Below are positions 58,704 through 64,000 of a stretch of DNA of 64,000 nucleotides, piece after piece. Origin of the DNA: Puerhibacterium puerhi. GTDB taxonomy: Bacteria > Actinomycetota > Actinomycetes > Actinomycetales > Cellulomonadaceae. Location: contig NZ_WUWN01000016.1 in NCBI RefSeq assembly GCF_009846865.1, forward strand, positions 1 through 64,000, written 5' to 3'. The number at the start of each line of letters is the position of its first letter. Positions within the stretch are counted from its first letter, which is position 1. A model generated the notes under the pieces. That model was not told where the DNA came from and did no database searches. It saw only the letters and a program-made list of their open reading frames with translations. The position numbers were made by a program, and so were the translations under genes.

Positions 58704-58970
58704 ATGCTCGATGTCGAAGAGCGCGAAGACGTCGACATCAACCTCGGCGAACAGATCCCTTGCGACTGGGCATGGTCCGAATGCCGCGAGGATGTCTCCT
58801 TCATTGGGCGGACGAGTTGCTGCGGTCGCGAGTTCTTCGCATGCGCCGGCCACAAAGCGCTCGCCGACGAATGGAAGCGCCTCATTGGCTCGATCAGCCC
58901 GGTGCTGTGCGCGCACTGCAAGCGGCTGAGCCGTCCCGGCGAATTCCACTACAAGTGGAGGGCGATCTAG
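58704..58970 (+). CDS. Cys-rich zinc-binding protein
   Basis: 88 residues. Cysteines at CDWAWSEC, TSCCGREFFACAGH and LCAHCK suggest two zinc sites. Unknown. Confidence 0.7.
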   Translation: MLDVEEREDVDINLGEQIPCDWAWSECREDVSFIGRTSCCGREFFACAGHKALADEWKRLIGSISPVLCAHCKRLSRPGEFHYKWRAI

Positions 58971-59122
58971 TGGCCAAGGAGGATTCCGGTCCCAAGTCGG
59001 ACGTGTGGGCGAACAACGTCGTCACCGCGGCCAAGGAGGCTTACAAGAAGAACCGCCCGCCCAAGCTCACCAACGAGCAGCGGGTCCACCTCAAGACGCT
59101 TCTGGGAGCGGCTAATGAGTGA
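58970..59122 (+). CDS. Small basic phage protein
   Basis: 50 residues from GTG 58970, overlapping TAG. AAKEAYKKNRPPKLTNEQRV is basic and helical. Unknown. Confidence 0.55.
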   Translation: MAKEDSGPKSDVWANNVVTAAKEAYKKNRPPKLTNEQRVHLKTLLGAANE

Positions 59123-59276
59123 AGAGATTGCAGGCAAGCTCCACTTCAAGGGAGACCTGCGCGAGCGCCAGTTCGGCATCGCCGGCCCTGCCACCAACGG
59201 CGCGATGTTCGAGGCCGTGATGACCGAGTACGACGAGGACCGCGACATCACGACGGTCTTCTACCGCGAGTTCTAG
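59115..59276 (+). CDS. Small phage protein
   Basis: 53 residues from ATG 59115, overlapping the previous gene. Beta-rich (KLHFKGDLRERQFGIAGPAT). Unknown. Confidence 0.55.
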   Translation: MSEEIAGKLHFKGDLRERQFGIAGPATNGAMFEAVMTEYDEDRDITTVFYREF

Positions 59277-59294
59277 TCCCACGGGAGGGGATGC

Positions 59295-59900
59295 ATGAAG
59301 AAGAAGATCATCGGCGCTCTCGGCGCCGCCGCCCTGGTGTTCGCCCTCGCAGCCTGCGAGGAGGGCACTGCCTCAGACAAGGCCTACGACGAGATCGCCA
59401 AGGAGGCGAGCGGTCGGCAGCCCTACAAGCCTCAGAACGACGTCGAGTACAACAACTACAACAAGGCCCAGGAGCTCTACGACGACCCGTCGTCGATCAT
59501 CTGGTGCACGACCACGTGGGGCAACGCCTCCGCGCCTCTCGTCACCGTGCCCGTCGCCGGCAAGCTCACCTCGTCGTCGGTGTCCTACTTCCCGAACTAC
59601 TCGCCCAAGTGGTCGAACAACAACGGTGGCCTCCTGGTCGAGAACCGCTCCGTGGACGGCATGTACCACGGCAACCCGCCCGGCTACCGCTACGGCTTCA
59701 CGCCCGGTGGTCAGTATGTCGACTTTTTCAACATGCCGACCGTCTGCACCACGGCCCTGACGGAGTTCCAGCGCCAGTCGACGGAGGTCTCGATCTCCAA
59801 CGACGACGTCGCCGCTCAGCTCCAGCAGCGCGCCGAGGACGCCCTCAAGGCGGGCAACGCGGACGAGGCCCAGAAGATCCTTGAGGAGGTCGCCAAGTGA
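59295..59900 (+). CDS. Prophage lipoprotein
   Basis: 201 residues, with GGGAGGGG before ATG 59295. The signal peptide KKKIIGALGAAALVFALAAC ends in a lipobox (LAAC), so it should be lipidated and exposed outside. The mature part is rich in Asn, Tyr and Ser, with SIIWCTTTWGNASAPLVTVP. A helical C-terminus is DALKAGNADEAQKILEEVAK. It may act in superinfection exclusion or host surface change. Confidence 0.85.
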   Translation: MKKKIIGALGAAALVFALAACEEGTASDKAYDEIAKEASGRQPYKPQNDVEYNNYNKAQELYDDPSSIIWCTTTWGNASAPLVTVPVAGKLTSSSVSYFPNYSPKWSNNNGGLLVENRSVDGMYHGNPPGYRYGFTPGGQYVDFFNMPTVCTTALTEFQRQSTEVSISNDDVAAQLQQRAEDALKAGNADEAQKILEEVAK

Positions 59901-60217
59901 CGGCACGCATCGTCGCGATCCGGGATGACGGATCGCAGGCGGACGTCACCGAGGGTGTGCAGATCGCCTACGACCTCCTTCGCCAGTCCCTCGACTGGGG
60001 CTCCGGCTTCCTCGACACCCAGGAGGTCGACGCCGTGATCCGCCTGTCCGAGGCGTGCGACTTCCCTGACTTTGAGCAGCTCATCGCTGAGGTCTGGCGC
60101 AAGCGGTACGCGGACAGCATCCCCTACGAGGAGCGTTACACCACGCGAATCCCGAGCCAGCCCACGACAGAGCAGCGCGAGGCGTTCCTCGCGGGCATCC
60201 GAAAGGAGAGCGCATGA
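59897..60217 (+). CDS. Unknown phage protein
   Basis: 106 residues from GTG 59897. RIVAIRDDGSQADVTEGVQI, then helices with LIAEVWRKRYADSIPYEERY. Unknown. Confidence 0.65.
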   Translation: MTARIVAIRDDGSQADVTEGVQIAYDLLRQSLDWGSGFLDTQEVDAVIRLSEACDFPDFEQLIAEVWRKRYADSIPYEERYTTRIPSQPTTEQREAFLAGIRKESA

Positions 60218-60636
60218 AGCGACTCATCTGGAGCGCCATCGGCATCTTCGTTGCCATCGCGGTAGGCGGCACGCTCCTGGGCTTCGGCCTGGGGTGGTTC
60301 AACCGCGGCGTCGAGGTCGTCAGCCCGACGAACGTCACGGAGCAGCACCGCCAGGTGATCGGCAAGTACGAGGCGATGCAGGCCGCGGCCAACAACGCGT
60401 GCTCGGCCCAGCGCTCGGAGTCCAGCGAGGACGGCCCGACCCTCGTGGAGGGTCCCGAGCTCGCCTACGCGGCCACCGTCCGGTCCATCGCCGCCGACTA
60501 CAACCGCCGCATGGAGAACCTCTTCGAGGCGAAGCTCGTGGCGCCGGCCGGCTACCCGGACGAGGCGCCGTTCATCGACCAGGGGCCGGACACCGACTGG
60601 TGCGCCGTGGCCGCAGACCTGGCGGTGTACCCGTGA
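60214..60636 (+). CDS. Membrane-anchored phage protein
   Basis: 140 residues. One N-terminal helix (LIWSAIGIFVAIAVGGTLLG) and an outside domain with two Cys and helices around VIGKYEAMQAAANNACSAQR. A common type in actinophage accessory arms; role unknown. Confidence 0.75.
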   Translation: MKRLIWSAIGIFVAIAVGGTLLGFGLGWFNRGVEVVSPTNVTEQHRQVIGKYEAMQAAANNACSAQRSESSEDGPTLVEGPELAYAATVRSIAADYNRRMENLFEAKLVAPAGYPDEAPFIDQGPDTDWCAVAADLAVYP

Positions 60637-60830
60637 GCGCGCTCGGCCTGGTGCTTGGCATCGCGCTGGCGCTTGGAGTGGTGTTGCTTGCGCTCGGCGC
60701 CATCTCGATGGAGTGGCTTGACGTCAACCCCCAGGCCCTGTTCCCTCCCGTGTCTGCCATCACGGGCTTCGTCATCCTGGTTGCCGTGGCGCTGGTCTCG
60801 GCAATCACCGGCACCAAGGTTGGAGGTTGA
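60633..60830 (+). CDS. Two-helix membrane protein
   Basis: 65 residues from GTG 60633. Two hydrophobic helices (LGLVLGIALALGVVLLALGA and SAITGFVILVAVALVSAITG). Could be a second holin or exclusion protein. Confidence 0.7.
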   Translation: MSALGLVLGIALALGVVLLALGAISMEWLDVNPQALFPPVSAITGFVILVAVALVSAITGTKVGG

Positions 60831-60834
60831 TGAG

Positions 60835-61278
60835 TTGACCAACCGCACCATCACCATCGAGCACAACGGCAAGACCTACACCGGCCACATCGGCACGATC
60901 AAGAGCACCTCGCTCGGCATGGAGGGGCACGGGGTCTGGGTCGCCTTCCTCCACACCGAGTGGCTGGGCGGGGGCGTCGGGGTCGGCGGCTACGTCCTCG
61001 ACACTCCGCAGGAGGCGGCCGAGGACGAGCACAAGCGTCGCATCGGCACGGCGTTCGGCATGGACCACGTCATGCAGATCGTCGAGACCGTCGGCGTCGA
61101 CACGTGGGAGCAGCTCACGGGTCGCCAGGTCATCGTCCTGTTCGAGGGCGACGGCGGCTGGGGGGCTCAGTCGAAGGGCATCGCCGGCCTTGTCAACGAC
61201 AAGGTGTTGATCCTTGACGAGCACGCCCAGGCGTGGCGCGACGGCGAGTTCAAGGCTCGCGAGAAGGAGAGCGCATGA
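60835..61278 (+). CDS. Unknown phage protein
   Basis: 147 residues from TTG 60835, with GGAGG upstream. ITIEHNGKTYTGHIGTIKST and GVWVAFLHTEWLGGGVGVGG are typical of a widespread actinophage family without known function. Confidence 0.7.
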   Translation: MTNRTITIEHNGKTYTGHIGTIKSTSLGMEGHGVWVAFLHTEWLGGGVGVGGYVLDTPQEAAEDEHKRRIGTAFGMDHVMQIVETVGVDTWEQLTGRQVIVLFEGDGGWGAQSKGIAGLVNDKVLILDEHAQAWRDGEFKAREKESA

Positions 61279-61487
61279 CCGCAGAGACCGAGAACCTGAC
61301 CCAGCACGTCGAACTCGCGGGGGAGCGGGACGCTGGCGGAACCGTCGTCGTGCGCATCCTGGCGAGCGAGGATGTCGACACCTTCGAGGCGCTTCTCACG
61401 GCGCTCAACATGGTGTCGCCTGAGCGGCTGGCACCCACGCTGATGGAGCTGGACCCTATTCGCTTCGCCGAGGCGGTGGGGGAGTGA
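61275..61487 (+). CDS. Small acidic phage protein
   Basis: 70 residues from ATG 61275, overlapping the previous stop. Mixed alpha/beta. Unknown; close enough to the integrase to be considered an accessory candidate. Confidence 0.6.
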   Translation: MTAETENLTQHVELAGERDAGGTVVVRILASEDVDTFEALLTALNMVSPERLAPTLMELDPIRFAEAVGE

Positions 61488-61714
61488 GCGGCCTAGCAAA
61501 GGTCATGCTCGACCAGACGGAGAAGGCCCGGCTCATCCACAAGCTCTCGGGCTTCGACGACCACGAGCTCGTCCTCATGCGCGCCGGCGACGTCCGGGCG
61601 CTCCTGACGTTGATCACGGCCCTGGCGACTCCGGAGCCAATCGCGCTCTCGCGCGAGGAGGCGGACCGGTTCGAGATCAACGTGAAGGCGGATCGGTCGG
61701 GGCGTTCCATCTAG
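61484..61714 (+). CDS. Small phage protein, last of the right arm
   Basis: 76 residues from GTG 61484. Helical (KARLIHKLSGFDDHELVLMR). Unknown. Confidence 0.6.
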   Translation: MSGLAKVMLDQTEKARLIHKLSGFDDHELVLMRAGDVRALLTLITALATPEPIALSREEADRFEINVKADRSGRSI

Positions 61715-61726
61715 CAGCACCACACG

Positions 61727-61786
61727 GGCGGGGACCGCCCTTCCTAGACGCTCACGCAGCGTCCGGGGAGGCGGTCCCCGCCTTTT
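61727..61786 (+). terminator. Strong terminator between right arm and integrase
   Basis: A 13-bp stem pairs GGCGGGGACCGCC (61,727-61,739) with GGCGGTCCCCGCC (61,770-61,782), followed by TTTT. The integrase stop codon lies in its loop. Confidence 0.9.
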
Positions 61787-63176
61787 CGTGTTTCCAGGCC
61801 CACTGCACTCGCTCGATGCCCTGCACCCCAGGCTTGAGCTCGATGTCGAGGAGCCACCTGATCACCGCGCGCTTGCGCTCCAGGTCCAGCCCCTCCCACA
61901 TCTGCGCGGCGTTCGGAGCGCCGGCCAGCCCATCGAGAGCGTGGCCGCCCGCAAAGGTGCTCAGGCGGGCCTCCACGGCCTCCAGGCTCTCGCGGGCACG
62001 AGCGGTGCCAGCCACCATCTGTTCGCGCGTCAGAAGGCCTTCTGCGTAGTCCACGGCGAGACCGTTCAGGCGCTCCTCCAGGAACGCCTTCTTCGCCCGC
62101 AGCTCGTCCACCTCGGCGTTCTTCTCGCCCGTGTGCAGGAGGTCGGCGCTGTCTGGGTCGGAGAGGAACTCCACCACGAGCGTCGAGACGTAGGCGTCCA
62201 GGTCGGGACGCTTGATCAGGGTGCATCCCTTCCCCTGGCAGCGGTAGATGTCCGTGCTGCGGTTGGAGCGTGCGCGGTAGGTCACGTGCGAGCCGCACTT
62301 GCCACAGCGGACGATGCCTGACAGTAGGTAGATCGGCTTCGGCCCAGGCTTGTTGGGCATGCGCCTGGAGCGGACTATCGACAGGTAGGCCTCTTGCTCG
62401 TCAACGGTGACGATGGCCGGCCACTGGGCATCGCCGACGATGCTCCCGTTGTACTTCCGTCGACCCGAGATCCGCGGGTTGCTCAGCACCCATCGGACGG
62501 ACGTGGCCGTCCACTCCGCGTCGCGCTCCTTGGCGTCCTCCTTGCGGAGGTACTCGTGCCGGGCGCTGCGGATCCCGAGGTCGTTCCAGTGGCGGGCGAT
62601 GGCGCCCGTGCTCACGCCGGCCAGCACGTCCTTCATCGCCTGTCGGATCAGCTCCGCCTCGGACTCGCGCACGGTCATCTGGTCGTGCTCATAGCCGAAG
62701 GGGCGGAAGCCGGGGGTGGGGCGCCCTTGCCCTGCCCTCTGCTCCCAGGCGGCCCGCTGGCGCTCAGCCTTGCGCTCCACCTCAGCGCGCGCGACGGCGG
62801 CCAGGATGCGGGCGATCATGCGCCCGGTGTCGGTGGTCAGGTCGATGTCGCCCGTGGCCGTCGCGATGGCGACGTTGTGCTTCTCGGCCAGGTCGATGAT
62901 CCGCTCAAGATCCTTCATCGAGCGGGTCAGTCGGTCCAGCGCCCAGGCGACCACGACATCCACCTGGTCCGTCTCGATGGCGTGCAGGACCCGCTCCCAG
63001 CCGGGGCGCTTCTTCTTCCCGTACGCTGAGATCGAGTTGTCTTCCTCGATGCCGACAAGGGTCCACTCCCGGGACTCGGCGAGGGCGCGAATGGCGCGAG
63101 CCTGCCGATCAACGGCCAGCCCCTCGCCCGTCGAGTCGAGGGAGGCGCGTGTGTAGCCCAGTGCTCGGATGACCAT
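61752..63176 (-). CDS. int: Large serine integrase
   Basis: 474 residues from ATG 63176. The catalytic domain starts RALGYTRASLDSTGEG, with the nucleophile Ser12. It has DVVVAWALDRLTRSMKDLER and TDTGRMIARILAAVARAEVE. The recombinase domain begins RPTPGFRPFGYE. A zinc ribbon (GIVRCGKCGSHVTYR, YRCQGKGC) and a coiled coil (ELRAKKAFLEERLNGL) follow. It integrated the phage at the adjacent attR. The same frame runs on to 63,980, but that part is antisense host sequence. No clear Shine-Dalgarno is visible. Confidence 0.95.
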   Translation of the reverse strand: MVIRALGYTRASLDSTGEGLAVDRQARAIRALAESREWTLVGIEEDNSISAYGKKKRPGWERVLHAIETDQVDVVVAWALDRLTRSMKDLERIIDLAEKHNVAIATATGDIDLTTDTGRMIARILAAVARAEVERKAERQRAAWEQRAGQGRPTPGFRPFGYEHDQMTVRESEAELIRQAMKDVLAGVSTGAIARHWNDLGIRSARHEYLRKEDAKERDAEWTATSVRWVLSNPRISGRRKYNGSIVGDAQWPAIVTVDEQEAYLSIVRSRRMPNKPGPKPIYLLSGIVRCGKCGSHVTYRARSNRSTDIYRCQGKGCTLIKRPDLDAYVSTLVVEFLSDPDSADLLHTGEKNAEVDELRAKKAFLEERLNGLAVDYAEGLLTREQMVAGTARARESLEAVEARLSTFAGGHALDGLAGAPNAAQMWEGLDLERKRAVIRWLLDIELKPGVQGIERVQWAWKHEKAGTASPDAA

Positions 63177-63178
63177 GT

Positions 63179-63205
63179 TTAGAGCGTACGGCAGCGATGC
63201 TCTAA
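63179..63205. promoter_or_regulatory. Inverted repeat before the integrase
   Basis: TTAGAGC (63,179-63,185) and GCTCTAA (63,199-63,205) flank 13 bp between the integrase start and the attR core. It may be an integrase binding arm or an operator. On the minus strand 63,215-63,199 begins GGTGTGGAGG, like the dispersed motif. Confidence 0.6.
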
Positions 63206-63212
63206 CCTCCAC

Positions 63213-63220
63213 ACCTTCCT
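63213..63220. other. attR: attR core (ACCTTCCT)
   Basis: Identical to attL at 8,667-8,674. Phage lies to the left and the host oxidase gene resumes in frame to the right. Confidence 0.85.
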
Positions 63221-63710
63221 GGAGGTGTTCTCCCGCTCCACCCTGACGTGGGACGACCTGGCGTGGCTGCGGCGTCGCACGGCGCTGCCGATCCTCGTCA
63301 AGGGCGTCCAGCACCCCGACGACGCGCGCCGGGCGCTGGACGCCGGCGCCGACGGCGTGGTGGTGTCCAACCACGGCGGGCGCCAGGTCGACAACGCCGT
63401 CGCCTCCCTCGACGCGCTGCCGGGCGTCGTCGACGCCGTCGGCGGGCGCGCGCCCGTGCTGTTCGACTCGGGCGTGCGCACGGGCGCCGACGTCTTCGTC
63501 GCCCTGGCCCTGGGGGCCGACGCCGTCCTGCTCGGGCGCCCGTGGGTGTACGGGCTCGCGCTGGCCGGCGCCGCGGGCGTGCGCGCCGTCGTGGCGCACG
63601 TGCTGGCCGAGCTCGACATCACCATGGCCCTCGCGGGTGCCCGGACCGTCGCCGAGATCGGGCCCCAGCACCTCGCGCCCGCCTCGGACCGCCAGGCGGC
63701 CGGCGGGTGA
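63213..63710 (+). pseudogene. FMN-dependent alpha-hydroxy-acid (lactate) oxidase/monooxygenase, 3' part
   Basis: Continues exactly from 8,666: FLEVFSRSTLTWDDLAWLRR, LPILVKGVQHPDDA (Lys near flavin), VVSNHGGRQVDN (catalytic His and Arg), VLFDSGVRTGADVFVALALG and AVLLGRPWVYGLA (FMN phosphate). The restored enzyme would have about 448 residues. This part has no own start signal. Confidence 0.9.
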
Positions 63711-63768
63711 CCGCCGTGGCCAGCGCGCCGCCACCCGTCGTTCACCCGGCTCGGGCAGACTCCGCGCC

Positions 63769-64000
63769 ATGAGCGACGTCACGCCCACCGCCGCCGCACC
63801 GTCGGGGCCGCCGGGGGCCGAGCCGACCACCCCGCCGACCACCCCGCCCGCCACGGGCCTGGAACTGCGCACGGGCGCCGTGCCCCGCAGGCAGGTCGCC
63901 TCGTGGGCGCTGTGGGACTGGGCGACGCAGCCGTTCAACTCCGTCATCGTGACGTTCGTGTTCACGGCGCTGTACCTCACCGGGAGCTCGTTCCTGCCGG
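63769..64000 (+). CDS. UMF1/Atg22-type MFS transporter (partial)
   Basis: From ATG 63769 to the window end. After a Pro/Thr-rich N-terminus, VASWALWDWATQPFNSVIVT and FVFTALYLTGSSF match the first membrane helix of the UMF1/Atg22 family of MFS permeases. Confidence 0.8.
   Translation, partial: MSDVTPTAAAPSGPPGAEPTTPPTTPPATGLELRTGAVPRRQVASWALWDWATQPFNSVIVTFVFTALYLTGSSFLP

Larger units (their letters stand above)
8667..63220. mobile_element. Integrated siphovirus-type prophage, ~54.6 kb
   Basis: Bounded by the shared core ACCTTCCT at both ends of a split host gene. It contains a serine integrase next to the right end, a complete head, tail and packaging set, lysis genes, replication genes and a long arm of small accessory genes. 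GC content and codon use are lower and more even than in the flanking host DNA. Joining 8,666 to 63,213 restores the host frame, which supports these exact ends. Confidence 0.95.

Noticed and set aside
63177-63980. Upstream extension of the integrase frame
   Set aside because: It is antisense to the host oxidase fragment and beyond the attachment site. The resolvase domain starts at 63,176.
1-64000. CRISPR array or rRNA genes
   Set aside because: No regularly spaced repeats with unique spacers and no rRNA-like sequence were seen.

Overview
The window is a piece of a very GC-rich actinobacterial chromosome. Codon use, gene content and a UMF1/Atg22-type transporter suggest a Micrococcales relative such as Cellulomonadaceae or Promicromonosporaceae; that family assignment is inference. 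It carries one essentially complete siphovirus-type prophage of about 54.6 kb (8,667-63,220). Ordinary host genes lie at 1-8,666: a regulator C-terminus, a VOC protein, an acyltransferase, a glycosyltransferase, a HAD phosphatase, a cupin, a Toprim protein, a K+ channel and two low-complexity proteins. Host sequence resumes at 63,221. The prophage splits a host FMN-dependent alpha-hydroxy-acid (lactate) oxidase/monooxygenase gene. Its 5' 283 codons are at 7,818-8,666 and its 3' 166 codons at 63,213-63,710. The junctions share the 8-bp core ACCTTCCT, and joining the host halves there restores an open frame.

The prophage has two divergent transcription units around a 1.6 kb non-coding centre (44,929-46,546). 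Everything left of the centre is read leftwards, except one small gene at 20,182. In transcription order this arm holds two glycosyltransferases, an HNH nuclease, terminase small and large subunits, portal, MuF-like protein, scaffold, major capsid protein, head-tail connectors, major tail protein, tail assembly chaperones with a -1 frameshift, tape measure, minor tail proteins and a tail fibre with a C-terminal S74-type chaperone. Lysis genes follow (M15 endolysin, XhlA-like protein, holin), then a candidate repressor. Last comes the replication and nucleotide block: YqaJ-type exonuclease, SSB-like protein, DnaB-like ATPase, nuclease, primase, metallophosphoesterase, sigma-region-2-like and sigma-region-4-like proteins, C5-cytosine methyltransferase, DUF3310, MazG and NrdH.

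Right of the centre about 40 small genes are read rightwards (46.5-61.7 kb). Recognisable ones are a truncated Lsr2, an RNA ligase and a polynucleotide kinase-phosphatase (together an RNA-repair pair), an HNH nuclease between two paralogous genes, a lipoprotein and several small membrane proteins. The arm ends at a strong terminator facing the large serine integrase (61,752-63,176, minus strand).

The most unusual signals are these. (1) A 16-bp motif, consensus GTGTNNAGNCTTGACN, occurs about sixteen times in both non-structural arms, always pointing with transcription and usually at a gene junction. (2) A pair of adjacent small genes resembles a sigma factor split into region 2 and region 4. 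(3) RNA-repair enzymes coexist with two tRNA-like elements that lack a D-arm. (4) Two proteins resemble the Lsr2 dimerisation domain but lack its DNA-binding domain. (5) Sister terminators share a 16-bp flank just before the capsid, tail-tube and holin genes. (6) Four single-base frameshifts point either to early decay of the prophage or to sequencing errors. All functional calls come from reading the sequence; no database search was run.
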